From NCBI GenBank assembly GCA_022828595.1, contig JAKGHH010000002.1:83916076-83980075 (forward strand): 64,000 bases of DNA, written 5' to 3'. Both the position numbers and the translations under genes were made by a program. Origin of the DNA: Nelumbo lutea (taxonomy: Eukaryota; Streptophyta; Magnoliopsida; Proteales; Nelumbonaceae). This document shows positions 45,590 through 56,920 of this stretch, one piece after another (positions within the stretch are counted from its first letter, which is position 1; every line of letters begins with the position of its first letter). The notes below the pieces were generated by a model that saw nothing but the letters and a program-made list of their open reading frames with translations, was not told the origin of the DNA and did no database searches.

Positions 45590-46990
45590 TCATGAAGGCA
45601 GATCTACTAGTACCCATGTGTTATTTGACATTATTGAATCCATTTCATCATTTATAGTTTCCTTCCAAAAGGCAGCATCTTTAGAGGTCATGGCCTCACT
45701 ATAGGTTTTTAGATCATTTTCAATGTTTAGGACAATGGGTATTTTATTTAAAATATTCTCTCTATCAGCCTCAACCAAAAATACAATTGACTGAGTAGAG
45801 ATAAAATATGAACCTAAGTGTTTCTCTATTCTTTGTCTTTTACTTCTTCTAAGTCCTATTTTAGGTGTTATAGTTGTGTCATTTCTTCTTTCAGTCTCAT
45901 TATTATCAACAAGTATTGAGATCTGAGTTTCTCTGTCATTTTTTGTGGATTCATTTTCTACAGGTTCAGAATAGTTTATTTTTAAAGAATTCAGCATCTC
46001 TAGTTTCAATTATTATGTTGGACTCTAAGTCTATAAGCCTATAGGCCTTGCTATGTTCTGCATATCCAACAAACATACTTTTCTTAGCTCTGAGTTCTAA
46101 TTTGGTTCTTTTATGATCTAAAATTCTATAATATGCTAAGTACCCCCACACTTTTAGATATGCTAAATTTGGTTTTCTTCCTGTCCATAATTCATATGGG
46201 CATTCGTTATTAACTCTAAAAACAATTCTATTACGTAAATGGCAGGTTGTTAGGAGTGCTTCCCCCCACAATTTTAAGGGTGCATTAGCTTTTAACAACA
46301 TGCAGTTTATCATTTCTGTAAGTGTTCTATTTTTCCTTTCAGCCAGGGTCTTATCCTTATTGTCTCTAAACCGAGACTCTTCTTCAATACGAAGGTGTTG
46401 TTGAATTTGCTCCAAAGTAAGTTCTTCAGCTTTGTGTAGAAGCTTCTTCCTGTAATTCTTTTAAGAGGGTGGAAGTTTGACAATGATTGCTCTCACTTGG
46501 GAAGATTCAGGAAGGATGATGTTAAGGGATCGAATTTTATTGACTATCATCTGTAGTTCATGAATTCGCTCTAGTATGGGTTTATGGTCGTTCATGGTGA
46601 AGTCAAAGTATTATGCAATAAGATACTTATTCGTACATGCTTCTTGCACTTTGTATTTGAATTTCAAGGTCTTCCAAATTTCTTTTGGAGATGTAAGTTC
46701 CTTGTAGAAGTTGTAGAGCCAGTCTGATAAAGCATTCAGTATGTGTCATCGGCACAGAAGTGAGTCTTCTTCTTGTTTTGCTCTTTCCTTCTTTAGTTTC
46801 TCTGAGTCTTTGTCAGTGGGTTCAGGAAGTGATTGCAGATTCGAGTCTAGGAGATAGTATAGCTTCAGTGTGGCCAGAAAGAAGATCATCTTGTCTTGCC
46901 ATCGACTGAAATTTGCTCCATCGAACTGGTATAGTCGAACAAGATCTCAGTTCATCATCTTGATTGAAGTCATGCTTGCTTCCGCCTTCA
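45590..46990 (-). pseudogene. Gag fused to late integrase, GAAGG copia element
   Basis: From 46990 leftward: gag of UBN2 type (MKAEASMTSIKMMN, then FDGANFSRWQDKMIFFL, then LPEPTDKDSEKLKKE), with three stops. The open frame 45966-46415 starts in gag (MEQIQQHLRIEEESRFRDN) and passes without a break into AERKNRTLTEMINCMLLKAN and LWGEALLTTCHLRNR, which lie late in integrase. The zinc knuckle, protease, pre-integrase and integrase core are missing. 45590-46009 carries on with the linker to RT. Confidence 0.88.
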
Positions 46991-47012
46991 TTGCAGAATA
47001 ATGTTCTAAAAT

Positions 47013-47828
47013 TGTTGGGGAAGAAGGGGTCATTGTAACTTAGAGGAGAAGCTCTGAGGCACGTCTGAAGACACTGTCTTTAGAACGTTATTTGCCCCCA
47101 CTCAGTTTTACTGAGTTTGTTGTTGGGTTACAGGCAAATTCGTTCCCAGGATACAACAGAGCCTTGGGCGAGAATCTGCAACCAACAAAGTTGAAGAGTC
47201 TCCAAAGAAACATTCTGTGAGATTGTAGCAGATTGGACTGAGAGAGAGAGAGATAGTGAATTTCGAAATTGTGTGTTTTGGAATCTGATTCATGCTCCTT
47301 AAATAATTTGTGAAGAGGTATGAGGAAAAGGTAGGTGCTGGTTTAGAGAAGGCACCTTGAACAGTCACAATTTCAAACGTTGTGAGTGTTTAAAAAGTTG
47401 TTAACAGTTGGTGACTGTTAACTTTGAATTGTGCCTCTTGATCACACCCGATCAAATCATGACCGTTGATCTCATCAACAGTGATCAACAGTGATCAACG
47501 CACCAAAACCAGAGCCGCCCATCGCGAGCCACGCGGGTGCGATCAAAGTGCGTCTCTAAAGCACCTCATTGCGCCACACACACGCGTGCGCGCGCGTTGC
47601 GCGGTATCGAATCCCTATACTCTCTACTAATTCTAAGGAGTGTAAATCAGCTCCTATTGAAATACTAAAAACCAACCTCGTATTTATCCGGTGTGGGACA
47701 AGTTCAAAACTGGGTTTTTTTTGTAAGAGAAAAACTGATTTTTCAACCAAGTGTGCAAATACAATTTCTCATGTAATTGACCAATCAAATCCATTGGATT
47801 TAATCTCTTATGAGATTAAAATCCAACA
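47013..47828 (-). repeat. 5' LTR of the GAAGG copia element
   Basis: 816 bp, colinear with 42805-43634 and somewhat diverged. The sequence beside its inner edge (ATTTTAGAACATTATTCTG on the minus strand) does not match a primer site that I recognise. Confidence 0.9.
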
Positions 47829-47889
47829 GAAGGTCTCGACGCTCGAGGAAGAGAGTGCCCGAATACGAAGCGGAGGCAACAGGGTGTAG
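47829..47889 (+). pseudogene. Tail of the PMD gene beyond the copia insertion
   Basis: Just after the GAAGG duplication: KVSTLEEESARIRSGGNRV then a stop, which continues the helical end IEKLEG of the PMD gene (a heptad-like coiled coil). The two halves are out of frame by a small change at the insertion point. Confidence 0.65.
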
Positions 47890-49230
47890 AGAATATAGAC
47901 AACATGAGGAAAAATTGGTCCGCCATGTGAACATCTGAAATTATTCATTCTCTAAATCATTGGAGATTTTGTAAGAGAAAGAAGAAATATATAATCCTTG
48001 TGTTATGCTGGTGTCCATTGTGTCCCCCAAGTACTTTTGACTAATTTGCGTGTTAGCGTCCTTATTGCAATGCCAACGGGCTACCGTCCTTGGCACGTTA
48101 CACTCAAGCTTGGTGCATACCGATCTCAATCATAGAGGAAGGTTTTCCCATTACCTTAGATATTAAGTGTTATCTGTTATGAAAGAGGCTTCGCAACAAC
48201 ATCCAAGAGAACGTCATCGCATATAAAGGAATTTCGAGTTTGGAATAAGTCTTCATCGCATATTAGTCGTGACAGAATTTGAAACAAAGTTATGTCGTGT
48301 ATAATACGGCGTTCACATTAATATTAAGCCATGCTCCCCTGAAAAAAAGTTCTAAGACTGAGCATCATTGCTATGCATGTAGTTGGTAAAACATACTGTG
48401 TGCATTTTTCGGGTTGAGGACTCAACGCAAGTGCCGAGTAACATGGCGCGAGTATCCAATGTCACATGTTCTACAAATTTATATTGCCTCTTATATTAGT
48501 GCAAGTGTCAAATAAAATCCAAACAATCAAAGTCAGGTGTTTTGTGAATTTTATCCAAACAAATACCTCTGTAAGTGTTCTGGACTTTAATCGTAATCGA
48601 GTACCATTGTGAGTCATTGGTCTTTAATCACAAACTACTAGAGAAAAAGGAATCAAGTGTTGCTTCAATTCCGAAATAGGGTTATCTCATAATGCAAATA
48701 ATTAGCACGTGCATAGGAAAGGAAATCGAGCCACTTCATAGGAAGATGTAGCTCTTTACCCATGCAAGGGACGAATGTCATCGCACCTTGAGACACTGAT
48801 ACTCTTTGTGGGCGATACTGTCAGGATCTAGTCATAGCGTAGATAACTAGCACAAGTTAGGATTTTGTCATAACCACGTCTAGGAATGCAACTAGCCCTA
48901 AGGACTAATCATGAGCAGCCTCAGACATTTGTTGCCTTTATAGTAAGGTTTTTATCACCATACTAGAAGACTTCTTGGGTTCTCTTGTGGAAGTAAGACT
49001 TCAATAGTCAGAATAAGTGTTGTTTTTAACAAAGTATTATTGTCCATATGGGATGGGTTAAGTTTACCCCCCTAGGCTATTATAATTATGAGTTAGACAA
49101 AGTACCTATAATTTGTCGTGTATCACTTATGGTCATCATGGTAATTCTTCACAAATTGCATCATTTCCATCTTATTTCGTGGGGTTGTTAGGGAATACAA
49201 GATGGCATCTGATTCCGTCGACGCCCTCTT
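47890..49230. other. Spacer, no gene recognised
   Basis: Lies between the PMD tail and a minisatellite. Mixed base composition with no domain on either strand. It could be the 3' part of the gypsy element. Confidence 0.4.
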
Positions 49231-49628
49231 AGGATGCCAAGGAACATGTGATCACGCTTGGGGTTGTCAAGGAATACGAGAATGCGCCTAGGGTTGCCAG
49301 GGCCTTCCTAGGCTTTCCAAGGAATGTGAGAGCATGCCTAGGGTTGTCAAGAAATATAAGAGTGCGACTGGGATTACCAGGGCCTTCCTAGGGTTGCCAA
49401 GGGATATGAGAGCATGCCTAAGATTGACAGGGACTTCCTGGAGTTGCTAGGGAATATGAGAGAGTGCCAGGGGTTGTTAGGGCCTTCCTAGGGTTGAGAG
49501 GGAATATGTGAGCGCACCTGGGGTTGTCAGGGCCTTCTTGGGGTTGCTAGGGAATATATGAGGGCAACTAGGGTTACCAGGGAATATGAGAGCACTCCTG
49601 GAGCTGCTAAGGAATATGAGCATATATG
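49231..49628. repeat. Two-module minisatellite (20-bp and 30-bp units)
   Basis: Two kinds of unit join in exact phase. A (20 bp, GGGTTGCCAGGGCCTTCCTA type) starts at 49291, 49371, 49421, 49471 and 49521. B (30 bp, GGGTTGCCAAGGAATATGAG then AGCGTGCCTA type) fills the rest. The order is B B A B B A B A B A B A B B B, the last unit being incomplete. From 49371 to 49570 the A-B pair has an exact 50-bp period. Confidence 0.9.
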
Positions 49629-49960
49629 TAAATGTGATAAACATATCCAGAATTTAGCACACAAATTGTATCAAACAAAATATGAAATAACGAAGGATCA
49701 TAACTTTATTGCACTTTCAGAATACATGAGTACATCAAAGCTTGATCACAAGAATTCAAAGTTAAAAAAAAAAAAAAAATCATTAACATATGCATCAAGA
49801 AATCAACGCACTCTATTAACAGGCTATGTACATTAGATACAATCACAGAAGAACTTGCAAGAATCCCAAAAAGTGGGTGATATATTCGATACATTCATCC
49901 TCAGAAGAAATACATGTGACAGTCATATCTTATAGAATTTTATTCAAAATAGGGCTTCAA
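49629..49960. other. Spacer, no gene recognised
   Basis: AT-rich, with a 14-A run near 49765. No coding sequence. Confidence 0.4.
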
Positions 49961-52521
49961 CTAGTTGCTACTCACCATTTCATCTTCTTTCCTAGTGTCC
50001 GCGGTTTTTAGCACGTAATAGCCAAACAAGTGAGCTTCTTTGATCATGTACGACCCGTCCCAAGTAGGAGCGAATTTTTCAACAGATTTGCCTTGCCTAA
50101 TATGGAGCGTTGTTTTAAGGACTTCGTCCCCTTCTTTAAATTTCCTATGTCTTACTAGCTTGTTAAAGTTTGTGGCTAAGGCTTGTTTGTACTTGATTTG
50201 TCGTTGTAACGCTCTTTCCCTTTCTTCGTCAATACATTCTAGCTTTTCGCCTAACAATTGGTCCATGTCCTCTGTTTTGAATTTCTTCCCCATTGTGAAG
50301 ACTACACGGGCGGAGACCATTCATATTTCTACAGGTAGCACTGCTTCTTGATTGTACAAAGGGTTGCCTGCATTACCTTTCTAATCATTATTCGGTAGGC
50401 CCAAAGGGTTTCCAATAATTTCTCTGACCAGTACTTCTGATTGTCAGCCACCATCTTGCTCAACATTATCAGTAAGGCCTTGTTGGTGGCCTCTACTTAT
50501 CCATTCTCTTCCGGGTAATAGGTAGTAGATGTAACCAATCTCGCTCCATGTTGCCCCAAAAGGTCTCAAACTTCTTGGATCTTTATGGATAAGCCATTGT
50601 CTATCAGAATCCTCATTGGAACTCCAAATCGATGAACTGTATGTTGCTTGAGGAAGTTTGCTATATTTTTCGCACAGATTCTTTGTAAAGGCACAGCCTC
50701 CGCCCATTTAGTAAAATGGTCTGTAGGCACTATGATGAAGCAGTATCTCTGGGAAGGTTGATGGATTTTTCCTATGAGGTTTACTCCCCAGGTGTGAAAA
50801 GGCCAGGGTGTAATGACGGGGTAGAGATTGTTGGAAGGTCGGTGTACCCTCTCGGCATGTATCTAGCATTTATGACACTTATGCACATGTTTCTGGGTGT
50901 CTTCTACTATTGTGGGCCAATAGAAACCTAGGTGCAGGATGTGATTGTATAGGACCATTTGCCCCTAGTGTGGAGCAGGTTCAGAGATATGGGCTGCTTC
51001 AAGGATTTCTTCTATTTCGTCACCAGCTAGGCATTGCAAGGGCTTACCAGTGTGGGATTTTTTGTACAACACCCCTTCCTAAAGATAGAATCTCTTGGCC
51101 CTCGCTAAAAGCTTTCTCCTCATCGCAGGATCCACTAGCAACACGTTTTCTTTCAAGTAGTTAATGTACATGCTTCTCCAGTCTGCCTCTCCTACTACGA
51201 GCCATTCTCTCCCATCTACCTATGGGATGCTCTTCTCACAGTCACTCTATACCCTAGCCCCATCTACCTTAATTGCAAGCCAGTAGTACCCTAATCTTTG
51301 TAACCTCCGGTACAATGTGTTGGTTATATCTCCGTAGTAGGTTCTATGGATTTCACTCAGGACCATTTCTACCTCTTTTGACCCCAAGCACCTCGTTCTA
51401 ACATCGTTGGTCGGCCGATGATACAGTACTCTGTTCACTAGTTGGAATCTTAGAATCACCTTGCTGTCCTGCATCGCCACATTTGGGTTGCTCAACTTCT
51501 GTATTATGCTGTGTCTCCAATCGTCCGCAGCGATTTCATCTTTCTTCTCTACCCAGTGCCCCAATCTATCGGTTGATGGTTCACAAAGTGTCCGAATGGT
51601 AATGTTGACCAGGTTTTCGCTAGGTTGGGCTTTTGATCCCAGGGTGGCAAGTGCATCTGCATACCTATTTTTGGCTTTGTTCTAGTGTACGTAGGTTACT
51701 TCCAGGTCACGAGTTAGTCTCTGGATTAAGGTCCTATACGGCAGGATCATTAACTCCTTGACTGTGGTGCTTCCATCTAGCTGACCAATCACTAACTTAG
51801 AATTCCCTATCACCTTGATCTTCTTAGTCCCAAAATATCTTTCTATGGTCAACCCCAAGACTAAGGCTTCGTATTCAGCTATGTTATGGGAACAAGGAAA
51901 TTGGAGTTTAAATGAGTGAGCGGAGGTGTTGTTGGCAGGCGAGGTCAGTGTAATTCCTACCCCGGCCGACGTGCTAGTACTACTTCCATCAAAAGTTAGG
52001 GTACACTCTCCTTCAACCACTGTGATCATGGGCAAATCTCCCAAGACTTCTTCAGATATACAAAAGTTGTCATTGGCGGGGAAGGCGATTAGGAGGTCTA
52101 CCACTGCTTGACACTTGATGGCCCGAAGAGAGGAGGTCTGTCCATGAAAAACCTGATAGGGTCACTACGTGCGATTGGACTCACCCTTTGACCTAAGATG
52201 TAGTGCCTAAACTTTTGCGTAGCAAATACCAATGCCAGACATTGTGTTCCATGTGAGAGTAGTTCCATTCGACTAGTTTGAGGGTTCTACTGGCATAGTA
52301 TATTGGACGTTCAACTCCTTCATCATCATCTTGTGCCAGCAGACATCCTCTCGCCTCTGAGTTCGATGCAATGTATACCTTTCATTGTCGGCCATCCTTG
52401 GGTGGTGACATGGCTAGGGCTTTAGCTAGGGCATCCTTCAACTGCATAAAAGCCTTTTGGTGCTCTTCTGTCCACTTGAACTCCATAGACCTTTTGGTCA
52501 ATGGTGTCTTCGGAAGCGTGC
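49961..52521 (-). pseudogene. Second Tat-like gypsy pol: RNase H to integrase end
   Basis: From 52521 leftward: the RT connection (PLTKRSMEFKWTEEHQKAF, about 52450-52510), then RNase H with CTLTFDGSSTSTSAGVGITL and NIAEYEALVLGLTIE (51682-52104), the second RNase H of Tat elements. The integrase zinc region follows (51247-51564, IHRTYYGDITN), then broken core pieces (50444-50707), and the integrase end KLVRHRKFKEGDEVL ... KFAPTWDGSYMIKEA (49961-50320). Stops and shifts break it. The RT part upstream is found again at 63912-64000, because an 11.4-kb nest interrupts it at 52522. Confidence 0.85.
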
Positions 52522-54028
52522 CGTTAACCACTTTGAAACACTAGTTTAATAATTTATAAATTTTTCCAATCCTCAGGTAACATTAAACAACACAGAGTGC
52601 GATGAGGAAGGGGTCGAACCCATAGAGAAGCAAGGGAAAATTTATTATTCCTATTTGTTTCAGACAAATAAAAAGAAAATGGAATTGGGAATTGTAGAAA
52701 ATAAGAAAATAAAATTTATTAATACTAAATTAAAGGTTCAAAATTAAACAAGACAATAATTAGAATTCAGAAATTAAAAGAGCACTAAAAGCAACAAAAG
52801 AAATAAATAAAAGTGATCCAAAATTCCGATCCAGTGGTGGTAGCTGTAGATTGGCTGGACGGATTACAAGAACCCCTCTTGACAAGACCTGGGCGTCCTT
52901 CCCTTCTTCATCCCTCGAACCCCTTAAGACACCTAAGCCTTGAACCGAACGAATTTGGATTTGCAAAACACATAAACGAATAGAAATTAAATTTAAAAGA
53001 TTGTTGGAATGAAAATAGCAGAAAAGAAAATAAAGAAAATAAAAAGACGGTTGATTAGATCCAGTGGCAGTAGTTGCAGATTGGTTGAACAGCTTGCAAG
53101 AACCCCTCCTGACAAGAACTGGGCGTCCCCCCCTTCTACAACCCTTGAACTCCTCAAGAAACCTTAGCCTTGTGAACTGAGTGAATTGACCAACCCTTGA
53201 ACTCCACAAGAAACCTTAGCCGTGTGAACTGGGGTCCTTTTTATAGAGAATGGTGGATATAACTGGGATTAGAGAGAAATAGGGGGACGACAGTTGGTTT
53301 TTTGCAGAAATATAGGTGCCCCAGGGTTGAGAATGGAGGGTTAGGATGGTTCTAAGAGGATCCTAAGGCTGAGAAGAAAAGGAGAGGGCGCACAATATTA
53401 TGTAGGGCCGAGAATTGGGCGCCCAGAAATGGATGGTGTATATTGAGGCGCCTAAGGTTGAAAGGTGGAGATTAAAAGGAGTGGGTGACGCCCTATAGTG
53501 GATGGCTGAAATAGAGAATGGAATAGAGGGTTGAGATTAGTAGCTAGGGGCTGAATGGTGAGGACTAGAAGTTAGGTGGAGCGCTAGGGTTAGAAAGCTA
53601 AACAAAGAGTGCCCTAGAATGAATGGTAGAGATTAGAAGGGATGGAATGTGGAGATTTAGAAGCTAGGGGCGGCTAGGGCTTGTTATGGATGAAAAGAAT
53701 GAGTTAGAAGGCGCCCTAGGGTTTGATAAGGAGAGGGGAGCATGCTAATATAGTAGGAGGGGCGCCACTCTGGGTTTAGCAGATAGGAGGCACCCTATGG
53801 TTCTCAATTTTTCACAAAAATACCCTCTTTTCAGCTGGACTTCACACCAACTTCCCAAAAACTGCATTTCAGCCATGTAACTTCCCTAGTTTTCAACAGA
53901 AGTTGCACAGAGACCCTCAAAGGTCACAACATTGAATTTAACTGGGAAAATGACACACTTTGACTATTCTAAGGCCAAAAATACCCCTGAAATGATGCCC
54001 TTAAGGCATCAAAATACAGAGTTATCAC
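52522..54028 (-). repeat. LTR-B, left copy (3' LTR)
   Basis: Starts CGTTAACCAC and ends GAGTTATCA on the plus strand (LTR start TGATAACTC on the minus strand). Purine-rich TAAGTTGGGGGGTG on the minus strand follows at 54029, so it is a 3' LTR. Two inner copies of a block starting CCAGTGG (52831 and 53061) are 230 bp apart, and a third partial copy of its end follows. The left edge lies inside gypsy RT-RNase H coding sequence. Confidence 0.8.
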
Positions 54029-54311
54029 ACCCCCCAACTTAACCATTGCTAGTCCCTTATCAATGAACCTTAAAATTACACTGAGTAAAGAGATCATTCC
54101 CATTAAAAGATCATCCCTCACAAAATTAGCCAAGTATCCTGATTCCATAATTCTTAAACTTTGTATAGATCGGCATTGGGCTTAAGGGGTAAAAATGTCC
54201 TACTTAGAATATCGCAAAAACTTGGCTTAAAAATCTTATTTACTCTTCTATTTACAGATTGTCTTGATAAGCTGAGATTGATTTTTGAAATTAGGTGGGT
54301 ATTCTTCTTAT
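54029..54311 (-). other. Short interior of the LTR-B element
   Basis: Only 283 bp separate the two LTR-B copies. The polypurine tract (CCCCCCAACTTA on the plus strand) is present. No primer site, gag or pol is visible, so nearly all of the interior is deleted. Confidence 0.7.
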
Positions 54312-55163
54312 CGTTAACCACTTCGGAACACCAATTTAATAATTTTTAAATTTTTTCAATCCTCACGTAACCTTAAACAACATAGAATGTGGTGAAGAAG
54401 GGGTCGAACCCACAGAGAAGCAAGGGAAAAATTATTATTTCTCTTTGTTCCAAACAAATAAAATGAAATTGAAATTGGGAATTGCAGAAAATAAGTAAAT
54501 AAAATTTATTAATACTGAAATTAAAGGTTTGGAATAAAACAAGACAATAATTAAAATTCATAAATTAAAAGATCATTAAAAGAAACAAAAGAAATAAATA
54601 AAAGTGATACAAAATTCGAATCCAGTGGCAGTAGTTGTAGATTGGCTAGACAGCTTGCAGGAACCCCTCCTGACAAGATCTAGGCATTCTTCCCTTCTTT
54701 AACCCTCAAACCCCTCAAGATACCTTAGCCTTGAACCGGACAAATTTGGATTTGCAAAACACACAAACGAATAGAAATTAAATACAAAAAATTCCTAGAA
54801 TGAAAATAATAGAAAATAAACTAAAGAAAATAAAAAGATGGTTGATCATATCCAGTGGCGGTAGTTGCAAATTAGTTGAATAGCTTGCAGGAACCCCTCC
54901 TAACAAGAAATGGGCATCCCCCCTTCCACAACCCTTGAACTCCAAGAAACCTTAGCCTTGTGAACTGGGTGAATTGACTAACACTTTCTCTAGGGCCCCT
55001 GGAGTCCTTTTTATAGAGAAGGGTGGACATAATTATGATTAGAGAGAAAGAAGGGGCAACAGCTGGGTTTTTGTAGAAATATGGGTGCCCTAGGGTTGAG
55101 AATTGAGGGTTAGAATGGTTCTAAGGTGATCCTAAGGCAGAGAAGAAAAGGAGAGGACACCCA
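54312..55163 (-). repeat. LTR-B, right copy, first part
   Basis: Colinear with the left copy from CGTTAACCAC, including both CCAGTGG blocks at 54622 and 54852 with the same 230-bp spacing. It stops exactly where the copia LTR begins at 55164. The rest of it is at 63557-63911. Confidence 0.8.
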
Positions 55164-56443
55164 TGAAGGGATGAGAGATCCATCATATAGATGGCCGAAC
55201 CCTGCAGGTAGGTTGGGCAAATTTTCAAAAATTTCTCTCTCTCCCATGTGGGAATCACATTCCCTATTATAGAAAACTGCATTTTCAAGGATCAATCTTG
55301 AACCTTAACCAGACCAAATCTGAAACCAAAAGGTAGGAGGGGGATATACCGGATACAGAGTAGTAGTAACCCCCAACGAAGGTGTTCATGCCCAAGGAGA
55401 ATACCAAAGACTACTCCCACCGAAAATGACACAGCGTAGGGTGAAGCAGAATAAGCAGGATGGTTCTTTAGCGAGAACCGAATTCTTCAGCAAGAACTCG
55501 ACGGGGGGCAAGTGAGCACGACTTTTGATTATCTTTTCTCCTAAAAGATCATATCAAGAACTCTTCTTGATCGCGACTACAGGTAGAGATCAAACTAGCA
55601 GAGGCGGCAAGAGTAGGAAAGGGTAGAAATCTGAAGTAGTCGAACTACAAGATTTCTTTCTTGTGATCTGTGAACCAGAAGATTTCTCTTCTTTTCAGTG
55701 TCTTTGGTTCGCCCCTTGCTGCTCTATATATAGCCTTTAAAGGGAGGTTCTCCTAATCACATTAGGAGTTTCCTAATCCAAATCTTGTATTTGGATCTGA
55801 ACTCTCTTTAAGAGATAAGGATAATCCCTTATCTTATCTACAGATAAAGATCAACCCTCTTAATCTAATTAGGAGTTTTCTGATCCAAATCTTTATTTGG
55901 ATCTGGACTCTCTAAGTGGATAGGGATAATCCCTTGTCCTATCTACTGTTCTGAATCCCAAAATCGCCCTCTTTTAATTAATCACATTAAGTTAGTTTGA
56001 TTTGGGCCTTAGGCCTAGTAAGTCCATTTGCTCACTTACCCTCCTATCTGTTGCCCAATTGGATACCCTTCTGTGGTCAAACATTGATCTATACATCAGC
56101 CACATGGGTTCAGCCCAGCCTCTGTTACAAGGGCTGGCCGAATTCACTGTACGAGACAGTGAACCCCTGAGTCCATCACCATGGGCTCCTAATGGGCCCA
56201 ACATTTACACTAAATGGTCCTTGGGTCAAGCCACCTTATAAAAACCCAAGGACTGTGGGCAGATGCAAGATTAGTCCATCAGGTATTACCCTTAATAGTC
56301 TTACACTTAACCTCTTAGTCCATAATGATTAAACACTACCCGACAAGAGAGGACCTCTCCCTCAACTGCAAGGTACAGTGCTGCACTCTCTACTCACATA
56401 GATCCCAGGAATTAAAACCTTTTGCAAACATTTTGAAATCGTA

Positions 56444-56485
<42 letters not shown>

Positions 56486-56920
56486 ATTTCTATATAAATA
56501 TATTTTGCAAAACAAATTTCAATGGTTGAAATTGACTGCCGATAGTTCTGGTTTCCATCAGAGAGAGTGCATCCCCGATCATTCACTTTGTCCGACAAAT
56601 GGGCTAATCTTGTCACTATGATCACCCACTCAGATGAATTCTTGAACTGTCCCAACAGTGTCAGCCTTGGCAGTTGAGACAAGCCACCCCAACCAACTTG
56701 GTGACACATCAGTGTCAGCCTTGGCAGGATAAATCCCATCAGATATATCCAATGGCTGTGAAGATTCTAAACTAACACGAATCTCATATGTGTCCAATTT
56801 AAGGGTATTACACAGAAACACACCATAAATACATGAACCAAATATTTACTTTATTCATTTACATTAAATGTCATAATGCACATCATTCTGATTGGAGCTA
56901 AGGGCATAAACTGTCTAATA
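55164..56920 (-). repeat. 3' LTR of copia, TGTTAGACAG family, minus orientation
   Basis: Starts TGAAGGGATGAG and ends CTGTCTAATA on the plus strand; the minus-strand start is TATTAGACAG, a point change in the usual TGTTAGACAG. Contains GGCTATATATAGAGC (TATA box, minus strand, 55725-55733). The polypurine tract (GTGGGAGC on the minus strand) lies at 56921. A TA-TG microsatellite enlarges it to 1757 bp. Confidence 0.88.
56442..56486. repeat. Compound TA/TG microsatellite
   Basis: About eight TA units run into about thirteen TG units, inside the copia LTR. The same place in the plus LTR at 31728-33296 has only TA units (32348-32363), so the TG part grew in this copy. Confidence 0.95.

Larger units (their letters stand above)
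42805..47828 (-). mobile_element. Copia element with internal deletion, 5-bp duplication GAAGG
   Basis: LTRs at 42805-43634 and 47013-47828 both start TGTTGGGGAAG and end AAAATCCAACA. GAAGG flanks the whole element (42800-42804 and 47829-47833), so its borders are exact. Total 5024 bp, coding on the minus strand. The LTRs differ by scattered changes, so it is not recent. Its gag is joined to the late integrase region, so protease and integrase core are gone. Confidence 0.93.

Noticed and set aside
49231..49628. Possible CRISPR-like repeat-spacer array
   Set aside because: Both modules are related repeats with no unique spacers, in plant nuclear DNA; it is a minisatellite.
52600..52640. tRNA-like T-loop word GGTCGAACCC (also near 54404)
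   Set aside because: It sits at the same place in both LTR-B copies, with no matching acceptor or anticodon stems. It is a word common in plant LTRs.
52760..53209. 149-codon open frame on the minus strand
   Set aside because: Within LTR-B. The second LTR copy and the inverted copy do not preserve it.
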